DNA of 39,639 bases, from contig JAEZLR010000016.1 of NCBI GenBank assembly GCA_023415205.1, forward strand, positions 1 through 39,639. Reading direction: 5' to 3'. Every line of letters starts with the position of its first letter. Position 1 is the stretch's first letter. The DNA is from Bacillota bacterium. GTDB taxonomy: Bacteria; Bacillota; Clostridia; DSM-8532. Positions 31,155-38,970 of the stretch are shown piece by piece. A program made the position numbers and the translations under genes. The notes beneath the pieces were generated by a model that saw only the letters and a program-made list of their open reading frames with translations, was not told where the DNA came from and searched no databases.

Positions 31155-32336
31155 ATGCAGAAGCAGATTATATATTTTGATCATGCGGCAACCACTTATG
31201 TCAAGCCTGAAGTTCTTGAAGTGATGTTGCCTTATTTCACCCAGGAGTACGGGAATGCCTCTTCCATCTACTCCATCGGACGATCCAACAGAAAGGCCCT
31301 TGAAGATGCAAGAAGCTCTGTTGCAAAATCCATCGGAGCGGCTGAGGCTTCAGAAATCTATTTCACCGGCTCAGGAACCGAATCCGATAATTGGGCCATT
31401 AAAGGGGCTGCCCAGGCGCTTAAAAAGAAGGGTAAACATATCATCACTTCCACTATTGAACATCCTGCGGTTCATACCACTTGCGAGTATCTGCAGAAGG
31501 AAGGCTTTGAGGTAACGTTTATCCCTGTTGACAGCGAGGGACTGATTGACCCTGCCAATGTGGAAAAGGCTATCCGCAGCGATACCATTCTGGTGACCAT
31601 CATGATGGCCAACAATGAGATCGGAACCCTTCAGCCCATCAAAGAAATTGCTGAAATCTGCAAAAAGCATGGCGTATTGATGCATACCGATGCAGTACAA
31701 GCAGCAGGTAATATTCCTATAAATGTGAAGGATTTGGGTGTCGATCTTTTGTCCATTTCTGGACATAAATTTTACGGACCCAAGGGAACGGGCTTGTTAT
31801 ATATCCGTAAAGGAGTAAGAATTGAAAGCCTTATCCATGGTGGACACCAAGAAAGAAATAAGAGAGCAGGTACCGAGAATGTCCCCGGTATCGTAGGCTT
31901 TGCCAAAGCCTTGGAACTGGCCACCCAGAACATGGAGGCCCACGCCAGTAAGCTTCTTAAGCTGAGAGAGCGAACCCTCAAAGGCATCACCGAAAGAATT
32001 CCCCATATGCGGGTTAACGGTCATTTGGAAAAGCGTCTGCCCGGCAATCTTAATGTCTCTTTCCAGTTTGTAGAGGGTGAATCCATCCTGCTCATGCTGG
32101 ATATGAAAGGCATCAAGGCATCCAGCGGCTCGGCGTGCACCTCGGGTTCACTGGACCCGTCCCATGTTCTGCTGGCTATAGGCCTACCCCATGAGATTGC
32201 CCATGGCTCCTTAAGGCTTTCCTTCGGTGAGGCCAATACCGAGGAAGAGGTGGATTACCTGGTGGACTGCCTGGATGAGATTATTACCAAACTAAGGAAT
32301 ATGTCCCCTCTCTATGAGGATTATACGAGAAAATAA
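31155..32336 (+). CDS. nifS: Cysteine desulfurase (NifS/IscS type)
   Basis: PLP enzyme that takes sulfur from cysteine for iron-sulfur cluster assembly on the scaffold encoded next. 393 residues. FDHAATTYVKPEVL opens the fold; Lys205 in SISGHKFYGPKGTG holds PLP; Cys328 in SSGSACTSGS carries the persulfide. ATG 31155 is chosen because AAGGGA lies about 8 bp upstream; an earlier ATG at 31113 has no site. No IscR-like gene is adjacent. The scaffold gene starts 51 bp later. Confidence 0.96.
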   Translation: MQKQIIYFDHAATTYVKPEVLEVMLPYFTQEYGNASSIYSIGRSNRKALEDARSSVAKSIGAAEASEIYFTGSGTESDNWAIKGAAQALKKKGKHIITSTIEHPAVHTTCEYLQKEGFEVTFIPVDSEGLIDPANVEKAIRSDTILVTIMMANNEIGTLQPIKEIAEICKKHGVLMHTDAVQAAGNIPINVKDLGVDLLSISGHKFYGPKGTGLLYIRKGVRIESLIHGGHQERNKRAGTENVPGIVGFAKALELATQNMEAHASKLLKLRERTLKGITERIPHMRVNGHLEKRLPGNLNVSFQFVEGESILLMLDMKGIKASSGSACTSGSLDPSHVLLAIGLPHEIAHGSLRLSFGEANTEEEVDYLVDCLDEIITKLRNMSPLYEDYTRK

Positions 32337-32387
32337 ATCAGGCTAATACGAAAGAGCACTGGATATTGAATAGGGAGCGTGAGCGTA

Positions 32388-32846
32388 ATGTATAGTGAAA
32401 AGGTTATGGAGCATTTTTCAAATCCACGGAATGTGGGAGAAATAAAAGACGCGGACGGTGTTGGACAAGTGGGCAATGCCAAATGCGGAGATATTATGAA
32501 AATGTATTTGAAGATAGAGGATGGGATTATCAAGGAGGCCAAGTTTAAGACCTTTGGTTGCGGTGCGGCCGTAGCAACCAGCAGCATGGCCACCGAGATG
32601 CTGATTGGAAAGACTATAAAAGAGGCTGAGGCGATAACCAACAAAGCCGTTATGGAGGCTCTGGACGGCCTGCCACCGGCCAAGGTTCATTGCTCGGTAT
32701 TGGCCGAAGAGGCCATTGCAGCAGCGTTGAAGGACTATAAGGAAAAGAACGGCCTTCTGGAAGATATGTATTATGAGGGCTGTAGTGGTTGCTGCGGAAG
32801 CTGCGGCGCTCATGACCATGACATGTTTGAAGACGAAGATGAATAG
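32388..32846 (+). CDS. nifU: Iron-sulfur cluster scaffold (NifU/IscU N-terminal type) with Cys/His-rich tail
   Basis: Builds Fe-S clusters with sulfur from NifS. The three ligand cysteines are Cys33 (NAKCGD, with Asp35), Cys58 (FGCGAAVATSS) and Cys102 (HCSVLAEEAI). 152 residues. Beyond the usual core it ends with Cys132, 135, 136 and 139 plus His142 and His144 (GCSGCCGSCGAHDHD), which could bind another metal. ATG 32388 is preferred to GTG 32379, which is too close to GGGAG. The operon ends at the terminator at 32861. Confidence 0.95.
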   Translation: MYSEKVMEHFSNPRNVGEIKDADGVGQVGNAKCGDIMKMYLKIEDGIIKEAKFKTFGCGAAVATSSMATEMLIGKTIKEAEAITNKAVMEALDGLPPAKVHCSVLAEEAIAAALKDYKEKNGLLEDMYYEGCSGCCGSCGAHDHDMFEDEDE

Positions 32847-32860
32847 ACCCCAACTTGCAG

Positions 32861-32902
32861 AACCTGGTAGAGACGTATAAGAGAGCTTTACCAGGTTTTT
32901 TA
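32861..32902 (+). terminator. Terminator of the nifS-nifU pair
   Basis: AACCTGGTA (32861-32869) pairs with TACCAGGTT (32889-32897), followed by a T-run. Confidence 0.85.
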
Positions 32903-32944
32903 CTGGGAGATTTTTTATAGACCATACACAGGGGAAGGGTGCTC

Positions 32945-33493
32945 ATGCGAACCTTTTTTGCTATTGAACTGGATAATTCGACCCGCAGGCTTTTACAGGG
33001 GATACAAGACAAACTCAGAGAAGAAGGGGTCACTGGGAATTACAGCTTTACAGAGAATTTACACCTCACCGTTAAATTTTTAGGAGAGGTGAATACTCAG
33101 CAATTGACTCAAGCAAGGGAATTGCTACAAAAAGTGGCCGAAAAACAAAAACCCTTTGTTTTAAGCCTTCATTCTCTTGGTAAATTTTCTAAAGGGAACA
33201 AACTCATCCTATGGGCAGGTTTAAAAAAAGAGAATCTTCTTTTCTCCCTGAACCGGGAGGTTGAGCAAGGACTCAAAGCCTTTCTGCCGGGGATTGAGGA
33301 AAAAGGCTACTCTCCCCATATTACTTTGGTAAGAGAGGCAGTTTCCACCAGACCTTTTGAGAAATTAAATGTATTAAAGGATGAGCGTGGTTATTCCTTT
33401 TGTGCCCAAGGGCTTTCGCTCATGGAGAGCACAAGGGTAGAGGGTCGCCTGGCCTATATAAGACAGGCCTTTGTGCCGTTCGCCGCTGAATGA
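32945..33493 (+). CDS. thpR: RNA 2',3'-cyclic phosphodiesterase (2'-5' RNA ligase family)
   Basis: 2H phosphoesterase of 182 residues with both HxT motifs: His40-Thr42 (NLHLTVKFLG) and His125-Thr127 (SPHITLVR). The N-terminus MRTFFAIEL is typical. It opens 2',3'-cyclic phosphates in RNA; its physiological target is not settled. ATG 32945 lies 5 bp after GGGGAAGGG. It is followed by the AI-2E gene after 65 bp, perhaps in one transcript. Confidence 0.93.
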   Translation: MRTFFAIELDNSTRRLLQGIQDKLREEGVTGNYSFTENLHLTVKFLGEVNTQQLTQARELLQKVAEKQKPFVLSLHSLGKFSKGNKLILWAGLKKENLLFSLNREVEQGLKAFLPGIEEKGYSPHITLVREAVSTRPFEKLNVLKDERGYSFCAQGLSLMESTRVEGRLAYIRQAFVPFAAE

Positions 33494-33558
33494 AAGCCAT
33501 GAATAGGTAATATAATAAAGTACTTACCTTCACTTTTGGGGGTAATGGGAGGGCAGGT

Positions 33559-34722
33559 ATGCCGGAAACCATAAAAAAGACACTATTCCTCATATTAAAG
33601 ATTGCTCTGGTCATTTTGGCCATATTTCTGTTTCTGAAAGGGGTCAGGTTTATTGTTCCCTTTATTTTGGCCTATGTCTTTGCGTCTCTCATAGAACCTG
33701 TGGTTAAGTTTATTGAGAGGAAGCTCCGCATTCCCAGAAAGGTGGGGACAGTATTCTCCATTCTGATTGTTATTGGAACCATTGTTGCTATTTTGGCCTT
33801 GCTTATCTCCAGATTGGTTAAAGAGATCAACAATGTTTACCAGGCCTTGTCAATAAATATGACGGGAATAGGCACCTTTTTCGATGGGTTGATTGCCGAA
33901 ATAAACGGCATTTACATTCAGCTTCCGGTAGAGGTGACTGACTTGATTAATACAGCGGGTCAGAACCTTGCCAACGAGGTGAAGAGCCTTCTCAACAGTA
34001 TTATTAGTCTGGCTCAGATTCCGATTCAAATTGCCCTGGATCTTCCTGAGGTGCTCATTTTCATTGTTGTTACCATTCTTTCAACCTATTTTATGTCCAG
34101 TGACAAAAACATTATTATGACCTTTCTGGATGGTCAAATCCCCTCTGAATGGCTTAAGAAAACCCGTGGTATTACCAATAATGTCTTTGTTGCGCTGTTT
34201 GGATGGTTGAGAGCCCAGTTCATTCTTATGTCCATTACCTTCTCAGAGCTTTTGATTGGTCTTCTTATCATTGGTGTGGAAAACGCCCTACTAATTGCAC
34301 TGCTCATTGCCATCGTGGATGTATTGCCCGTATTGGGCGCAGGAACCGTCCTGATACCCTGGTCCATAATCAACCTCATTGCCGGTAATACTAAATTAGG
34401 TCTTTCGACCTTCCTGCTCTATGTGATCATACTTTTTGTAAGGCAGTTGATAGAACCCAAGATAGTGGGCCAGCAGATCGGTGTCCATCCGCTTTTCACC
34501 CTTGCAGGGATGTATATCGGATTGCAGATATTCGGAGTGCTTGGTATGTTCCTGGGGCCCATATCGGTAGTTGTCCTCAAGTATCTTTTTGAAGGGCTCT
34601 TTAAGAGCGACAGCCTTAAGGGCTGGTTTGAGAAAAACATCCGTACCAAGGGAAAGGTGGTTCTTACCACAGATATATCTTCCAAGGATAGCGAGAAAAA
34701 GGCCCATATAAAAGCGCCTTAA
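33559..34722 (+). CDS. AI-2E family transporter
   Basis: 387 residues, about seven to eight membrane segments. PFILAYVFASLIEPVVKFIERK (about 34-55) and the C-terminal block DVLPVLGAGTVLIPW ... RQLIEPKIVGQQIGVHPLFTLAGMYIGLQIFGVLGMFLGP define the family. Members export autoinducer-2, sodium or other solutes; in sporulating bacteria relatives include YtvI/SpoVV-like proteins, so a sporulation role is possible. GGGAGGG precedes ATG 33559. Ends at a terminator shared with the sigK fragment. Confidence 0.92.
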   Translation: MPETIKKTLFLILKIALVILAIFLFLKGVRFIVPFILAYVFASLIEPVVKFIERKLRIPRKVGTVFSILIVIGTIVAILALLISRLVKEINNVYQALSINMTGIGTFFDGLIAEINGIYIQLPVEVTDLINTAGQNLANEVKSLLNSIISLAQIPIQIALDLPEVLIFIVVTILSTYFMSSDKNIIMTFLDGQIPSEWLKKTRGITNNVFVALFGWLRAQFILMSITFSELLIGLLIIGVENALLIALLIAIVDVLPVLGAGTVLIPWSIINLIAGNTKLGLSTFLLYVIILFVRQLIEPKIVGQQIGVHPLFTLAGMYIGLQIFGVLGMFLGPISVVVLKYLFEGLFKSDSLKGWFEKNIRTKGKVVLTTDISSKDSEKKAHIKAP

Positions 34723-34745
34723 GTAGATCAGAATAAAACCGAGAA

Positions 34746-34783
34746 AAAGCCATGGTCAAGGGCCCCTCCTTAACCATGGCTTT
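34746..34783. terminator. Bidirectional terminator between the AI-2E gene and sigK
   Basis: AAAGCCATGGT (34746-34756) pairs with ACCATGGCTTT (34773-34783), with further pairing possible in the loop (AAGGGGC-type). It serves both converging units. Confidence 0.82.
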
Positions 34784-34803
34784 CCTTATGTGATATTATT
34801 GAA

Positions 34804-35100
34804 CTATTTTAAACCATCATATAGTTTGGTCAGGGCTTTCTTTTCGATTCTTGAAACATAGGAGCGGGAGATGCCTAGGCTTTCAGCAACCTCGCGCTGT
34901 GTTTTGCCGTTGCTGCCACAAAGACCATAGCGTAGCTTGATAATAACTTGCTCCCGTCCCTCCAGTACACACCTGATCAGGCGATAAAGCTTTCTTATTC
35001 GCTGAGTGAGGTCAACCTTTTCTTCAACCTCTTCGTCCTCGCTTCCAAGAATATCAATAAGCGCAATTTCATTACCTTCATCGTGGTGTATGTATACTAT
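34804..35100 (-). CDS. sigK: sigK 3' part: C-terminal region 4 of sporulation sigma-K, 5' part missing
   Basis: Reading 35100 to 34804 gives about 98 codons ending ...KLYDGLK. GNEIALIDILGSEDEEV matches the sigma-K linker, and KTQREVAESLGISRSYVSRIEKKAL is the region 4.2 helix-turn-helix nearly identical to sigma-K/sigma-E. Regions 1-3 are absent. The frame is open upstream only to a stop at 35140-35142 and contains no start codon, so it is silent as it stands. Homology to sigma-K begins near 35085, where the recombinase gene ends. It is equivalent to spoIIIC in B. subtilis: the 5' half should lie past the right edge and be rejoined by excision. Confidence 0.92.
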   Translation of the reverse strand: MVYIHHDEGNEIALIDILGSEDEEVEEKVDLTQRIRKLYRLIRCVLEGREQVIIKLRYGLCGSNGKTQREVAESLGISRSYVSRIEKKALTKLYDGLK

Positions 35101-36671
35101 AAATGGCTGTTTGGAAGGGGTTTCGGATAAAGTGTAATCTTAAAATCATCGCATCCCCAGCTCTTTTCTTTATAATATTCTATTTTGTCAATGATGCCTT
35201 TTAGTAATATATTTTTGTCTTTAGGGTCTTCAAATGTTGGGTAGATATCAATAATATTTTTTACCTGATTTATAGTATCATTTACACTATGAGCAATATT
35301 TTGGAGTGCATTGATCTGATTATTACATCTTTCAATGGTATTTTTAACCTCTATTATTTTTTCAGATAGTAAATTTGATCTGGATGTAAATGTGGGAATA
35401 TCATAGATTCCCTGCTCTAATAAATCAAATGTCTTGAGCTGTTGAGATTCAAGTGTTCTTAGCTCATTATTGAGCTCATTGAGGTTTAAATTTAAAAGAG
35501 TAATCTCATTATCCGATATAAGTTCTGGCTCGGCTGCTGCCTGAACTTCAAGTTCATACAGATATTTCTTTAGCTCGTCGATCACAGCCTTTTCAACGCT
35601 TGAAAATTTATTACTTTTTATTCCACACTTGCTTTCACATATCAAAAACGCTGCTGATTTTTGATATGGTCGGCGCTTCATCTTTTGACCACAAACACCG
35701 CACACAACAAGGCCCGCAAGTGGGTTAACAACCCCATTAACAATTTGGTATGGGACATGATACCTTCCGGCTAATAGTTCCTGAGCCCTATTGAAAAGTT
35801 CAACGTCTATTATTGGATTATGCTTGCCATCACATACAATCCATTGATCCCGTGACCTAAGGCTGACATCCTTTTTCTTTCCGGGAGTTTTTGATTTACG
35901 GATCTTCTTTTTTTTCCAGACTACTTTACCAATATATGTCTGATTTTTGAGCAATGAAGAAATAGCAGTCCGATCCCACTTGCCGCTATATTGCCGCTTA
36001 TTTAGTGCTTTGCTATCTGAATACGGTTTTATACCAAGTGAAGTTAAATGAGACGCAATCGAGCCACAGCCCATATTTTGGTTAACATAGAGATCAAAAA
36101 TCATCTGGACTACTCTTGCTTGGTCTTGATTAATGGTCAAAGTCCGCGTTTTTTTATCTACTTTTAATATATCAAATCCGTAAGGTGGAAGTGTTGCTAT
36201 GTAGTTACCCTCATCCACAGACCGTAAACGTCCGCCTTGCATACGGCGAGTAATCATTTTATATTCTTTCCTGCCCATAAATGCTTCAAATTCGATATAA
36301 TCCTCATCGAACTCATTGGATAAATCATATATTTTCCCAGGAGTGATTATCATTACGTTGGCTTTTTTGAATGTCTTTAGTATCAATCCTTGCTCCTCGG
36401 TATCACCACGGCCGAATCGTTGAATATCCATAACAAGAATACCATCAATAAGTCTGCTTTCAACATCCTTTAATATTTCGAGCATTGCAGGACGGAAAAA
36501 CAGTTCATCACCAGAGACTAACTCCTCATGAATATTGATAATTGTATCGTTGCGCTCCTTAGCCAATTTAAGCAACGCGGTTCGATGCCGGGACAGTGTT
36601 TCACCTTGGCCTATTGTTTTTTCAAGCTCTTCATCTGCCCTGGACTTACGCAAGTAGATATCAACCTTCAA
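35097..36671 (-). CDS. Large serine recombinase (SpoIVCA-like)
   Basis: 524 residues. The catalytic domain starts VDIYLRKSRADE, with Ser10 as nucleophile, and continues to about 140. A recombinase DNA-binding domain follows (PPYGFDI..., YIGKVVWKKKK), then a zinc ribbon (VVCGVCGQKM ... CESKCGI, about 325-355) and a coiled coil (about 395-480), the usual order for large serine integrases. TTG 36671 has AGGGTGA 6 bp upstream. Its stop (35097) is at the sigK junction. By position it should excise the element in the mother cell to rebuild sigK. It is 42 bp after immA, so probably co-transcribed with it. Confidence 0.93.
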   Translation of the reverse strand: MKVDIYLRKSRADEELEKTIGQGETLSRHRTALLKLAKERNDTIINIHEELVSGDELFFRPAMLEILKDVESRLIDGILVMDIQRFGRGDTEEQGLILKTFKKANVMIITPGKIYDLSNEFDEDYIEFEAFMGRKEYKMITRRMQGGRLRSVDEGNYIATLPPYGFDILKVDKKTRTLTINQDQARVVQMIFDLYVNQNMGCGSIASHLTSLGIKPYSDSKALNKRQYSGKWDRTAISSLLKNQTYIGKVVWKKKKIRKSKTPGKKKDVSLRSRDQWIVCDGKHNPIIDVELFNRAQELLAGRYHVPYQIVNGVVNPLAGLVVCGVCGQKMKRRPYQKSAAFLICESKCGIKSNKFSSVEKAVIDELKKYLYELEVQAAAEPELISDNEITLLNLNLNELNNELRTLESQQLKTFDLLEQGIYDIPTFTSRSNLLSEKIIEVKNTIERCNNQINALQNIAHSVNDTINQVKNIIDIYPTFEDPKDKNILLKGIIDKIEYYKEKSWGCDDFKITLYPKPLPNSHL

Positions 36672-36713
36672 TTTTAATCACCCTATCTATGTGTTAGATT
36701 GTCTAAATAAAAG

Positions 36714-37343
36714 TTACACTATTGAATAATCAGGATCAAGCCAATGTTCATGCAATGCTTTTACCATTCTGCTATTATATGTATCCAAATCAGATATATA
36801 AGGTTTCGGATTTAAAAAGCTGTAAGTGTAATTCGTTGCGGCTTCGCGGATATAGATAGAATTGGCCTTAAGATATTTAATTTTGTTGCCGGCAGCAGCA
36901 ATTGATACGTTATATGTATCAGCTATCTCCTTGACGCTCATTTGTTTTCTTATAACATTTTCTGATGGCATAAGTAGCTCATCTACAAAGATATTAGCTT
37001 CCCGTTCTTTAGAGTAATTAAAAATCAAGCTTGTTTCGGTTCCTTGGAAATGGTCAAGGATAATGTGCCCAAGCTCATGTGCCATGGTAAAGTTTAACCT
37101 AGCAGGGAAATTACTAAAAATCTGTTCATCAAAAAACATACAATAGCTTGGTTTCTTTGTATTAATGCATGTGAATCCCGTAATTCCTTTTAAGTCTTGT
37201 ATTTTCCATTTTATAGATAACCCAGATAACTTAATTAGTTCTATGATGTCGATCTCAACTGAAGTGTCAATGCTGTGATTTTTCAGTAATTTTATGGCCT
37301 CCAGACGTATCTTGTAAAAGCGGTCACTCTCAGAAATAATCAA
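36714..37343 (-). CDS. immA: ImmA/IrrE-type metallopeptidase
   Basis: 209 residues with the zinc motif MAHELGH (His89, Glu90, His93) and downstream EREAN (about 113-117) supplying the third ligand. In ICEBs1 and similar elements ImmA cleaves the XRE repressor to switch the element on; the likely target here is the repressor at 37927. The start is TTG 37343 with AAGGAGG about 8 bp upstream. It has its own strong promoter (37371-37399), with a LexA-type box and a dyad, and leads straight into the recombinase. Confidence 0.9.
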   Translation of the reverse strand: MIISESDRFYKIRLEAIKLLKNHSIDTSVEIDIIELIKLSGLSIKWKIQDLKGITGFTCINTKKPSYCMFFDEQIFSNFPARLNFTMAHELGHIILDHFQGTETSLIFNYSKEREANIFVDELLMPSENVIRKQMSVKEIADTYNVSIAAAGNKIKYLKANSIYIREAATNYTYSFLNPKPYISDLDTYNSRMVKALHEHWLDPDYSIV

Positions 37344-37367
37344 GGCATACCCTCCTTTTGGTATGCC
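37344..37367. promoter_or_regulatory. 8-bp dyad around the immA ribosome-binding site
   Basis: GGCATACC (37344-37351) and GGTATGCC (37360-37367) are perfect inverted repeats with an 8-bp spacer that contains the immA Shine-Dalgarno. The predicted transcript start falls in the distal arm, so a DNA operator at +1 is more likely than an RNA hairpin. Confidence 0.6.
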
Positions 37368-37370
37368 ATA

Positions 37371-37399
37371 ATTATACAGCTTGTACAGAGATAATTCAA
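37371..37399 (-). promoter_or_regulatory. Promoter of the immA-recombinase operon
   Basis: Minus strand TTGAAT (37394-37399), 17-bp spacer, perfect TATAAT (37371-37376). It is separate from the repressor transcript, which ends at the terminator at 37872. Confidence 0.8.
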
Positions 37400-37412
37400 G
37401 AACGTATGTTCA
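37399..37412. promoter_or_regulatory. LexA-type box at the immA-recombinase promoter
   Basis: AGAACGTATGTTCA has both GAAC/GTTC half-sites with the right spacing, differs from CGAAC-N4-GTTCG only at the outer bases, and abuts the -35 as the lexA box at 8424 does. Confidence 0.72.
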
Positions 37413-37459
37413 CTTTAAAATATTTTGATGAAGGTACGAAAAAAACTCTACTGTAATGT

Positions 37460-37831
37460 CTACAATTCTTTTAAAGATAATAAATACCATTGATCGCCTT
37501 CACACTTAACATGCACTAAAAAATAAGCTCTTATCTTAGCACCAAACGAATTTTCACTATCAACCCACATACTGACTTTATATGTATTACCGTTTACAGC
37601 CACAAGTTCATTTGAAAAAGGTTGGTATTCTGCAGTCGAAGGAGTTTTAAGATTTTTACCTATAACATTCACTGCCATTGTATATGCTAATTGCTCTGGG
37701 GTTGATTGTTTTTTGGGCTGACCGTAAACAAGTAAAATTATTAAGGTTGACCACAACACTATATTAATGATAATAACCCACATTAACACTTTGCTTTTCT
37801 TCTTTTGAATCACTTTATCTACTTGTTCCAT
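37460..37831 (-). CDS. Small single-pass membrane protein of the element
   Basis: 123 residues: a basic N-terminus, one membrane segment (about 15-37, VLMWVIIINIVLWSTLIILLVYG), then a small extracytoplasmic or cytoplasmic domain with NLKTPSTAEYQPFS and a beta-rich YKVSMWVDSENSFGAKIRAYF stretch. Similar proteins occur in phages and integrative elements; function unknown. ATG 37831 is favoured, with AGGAG 9 bp upstream, over ATG 37837 at 3 bp. It lies between the repressor terminator and the immA promoter. Confidence 0.7.
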   Translation of the reverse strand: MEQVDKVIQKKKSKVLMWVIIINIVLWSTLIILLVYGQPKKQSTPEQLAYTMAVNVIGKNLKTPSTAEYQPFSNELVAVNGNTYKVSMWVDSENSFGAKIRAYFLVHVKCEGDQWYLLSLKEL

Positions 37832-37871
37832 CGCCATAAACTCCTTTAATTTATTATCGTTATAATGTAAA

Positions 37872-37901
37872 AAGCCAAGACATTAATTTATGTCTTGGCT
37901 T
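37872..37901 (-). terminator. Terminator after the XRE repressor
   Basis: A perfect 12-bp stem (37872-37883 with 37890-37901), 6-nt loop, with a U-run on the minus strand. It isolates the repressor from the downstream genes. Confidence 0.85.
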
Positions 37902-37926
37902 AAAATGCTTGTACACTTAATTTTTT

Positions 37927-38244
37927 CTAGTCTTCATTTATAAACTCTTTTACCAGTTTCTTAACAAGATCCATCTGTTCAGGAGTAAGCTTCCTCATAT
38001 CCCTAAACATAACCTTAGCCTCAGGAGGCCATTCATCTTCCATAGGTTTTATCTTGTTACCCAAAAGATCATCAACTGTAATACCGAATATTAAAGCAAG
38101 CTTTATCAAAGTAGCACTATCTGGTTCAGCTTTTCCGGTTTCCCACTTTGCTACAGCCTGCTGAGACATTCCTATCATTTCGGCTAATTTTGTCTGAGAT
38201 AAATTTAAAGCATTTCTATAGTGTCTGATAAGTTTTGATAACAA
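37927..38244 (-). CDS. XRE-family repressor of the element (ImmR-like)
   Basis: 105 residues: HTH_3 domain at about 7-62 (LSQTKLAEMIGMSQQAVAKWETGKAEPD..., ITVDDLLG) and a C-terminal helical segment. Adjacent divergent XRE gene, repeated GTAGTWA operators between them and a nearby ImmA protease make it the likely lysogeny-type repressor. TTG 38244 is the start, AAAGGAG about 9 bp upstream. Promoter: TATAAT on the minus strand at 38266-38271. Confidence 0.85.
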   Translation of the reverse strand: MLSKLIRHYRNALNLSQTKLAEMIGMSQQAVAKWETGKAEPDSATLIKLALIFGITVDDLLGNKIKPMEDEWPPEAKVMFRDMRKLTPEQMDLVKKLVKEFINED

Positions 38245-38265
38245 TTAACTCGCTCCTTTACCCAC

Positions 38266-38375
38266 ATTATACAACACGCAGTAGTTACCACAATAAAATA
38301 CAACAAAAAATATTTGTTATTAGTATTGACAACTACCAAAAGTAGTAATAGAATAAATACAACGCTAAGTAGTAA
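38266..38375. promoter_or_regulatory. Divergent control region with repeated GTAGTWA operator half-sites
   Basis: Plus promoter: TTGACA (38326-38331), 17-bp spacer, TAGAAT (38349-38354). Minus promoter: TATAAT at 38266-38271. GTAGTTA/GTAGTAA-type half-sites occur at 38281-38287, 38331-38337 (inverted), 38342-38348 and 38369-38375. The middle two form ACTAC-N5-GTAGT inside the plus-promoter spacer. They probably bind the repressor and/or the Cro-like partner. Confidence 0.65.
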
Positions 38376-38392
38376 AGAATGAGGGTGATAAC

Positions 38393-38596
38393 ATGAGAAA
38401 GTGGTTAAAAGAGTTCAGACTTAAGATGAAACTATCACAATCAGATGTCGCATTTAAGTCTGGTATTACACAACAGCAGTATAGCTTTATTGAAAATGGG
38501 AATCGATCACCTTCAGTAGATACAGCCCAATCTATCGCCAATGTTTTAGGCTTCAACTGGACCCGTTTCTTTGAGTCAGAGCAGGAAGCAAGTTAA
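38393..38596 (+). CDS. Small XRE-family regulator (Cro-like)
   Basis: 67 residues, almost entirely a helix-turn-helix domain (FRLKMKLSQSDVAFKSGITQQQYSFIENGNRSPSVDTAQSIANVL). Divergent from the repressor, with the shared operator region between. GAGGGTGA precedes ATG 38393. Probably opposes the repressor, as Cro does; inferred from arrangement. Confidence 0.82.
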   Translation: MRKWLKEFRLKMKLSQSDVAFKSGITQQQYSFIENGNRSPSVDTAQSIANVLGFNWTRFFESEQEAS

Positions 38597-38650
38597 TAAC
38601 GCTAGTATAGTGTACAAACCTTATGAAATAAGCTTTTAGGGGTGATTGTA

Positions 38651-38818
38651 ATGCCGATCATAGTTGAAATAGTTAAGCCGGATATTACACCAGAAGAAAA
38701 TGCAAAGCGCATCAAAGCCCTTGAAGATACTATATCTATTTTACTTAAACGCAAAGTAACACTGAACTACAGGGAAAAACAAGAAGGTTATCCTTTGGAT
38801 CAAGTACATAGCAATTAA
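38651..38818 (+). CDS. Small hypothetical protein of the element (55 residues)
   Basis: MPIIVEIVKPDITPEEN... with a predicted helix at about 16-35; a soluble, charged protein. AGGGGTG precedes ATG 38651 by about 6 bp. Same orientation as, and 54 bp after, the Cro-like gene. No family recognised. Confidence 0.6.
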   Translation: MPIIVEIVKPDITPEENAKRIKALEDTISILLKRKVTLNYREKQEGYPLDQVHSN

Positions 38819-38872
38819 ATATACATCAAGTCTATCAAAAAAGAATTACTCCCTTAGTCTCAAGAATATTAA

Positions 38873-38964
38873 CCCTGCGCAGGGGACATGAGCGTAAGAG
38901 GCTCACCTATCGAAATGAAGCATGGTCTTTTACGTTGTCTATAGTATATGCCAGATAGGAGGTG
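38873..38964 (+). other. Possible structured leader before the 38971 regulator
   Basis: CCCTGCGCAGGG (38873-38884) and GAGC...GCTC are short hairpins. CACCTATC (38904-38911) can pair with GATAGG (38954-38959) and the following GGTG, covering the ribosome-binding site. This hints at translational control but was judged by eye only. Confidence 0.3.
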
Positions 38965-38970
38965 AATGAA

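Noticed and set aside
36684..36712. Sigma-E-like promoter (TTTTATT-N14-CATAGATA) just before the recombinase
   Set aside because: The predicted transcript start would fall at or after the recombinase Shine-Dalgarno, so the message would lack its ribosome-binding site. The matches are also partial.
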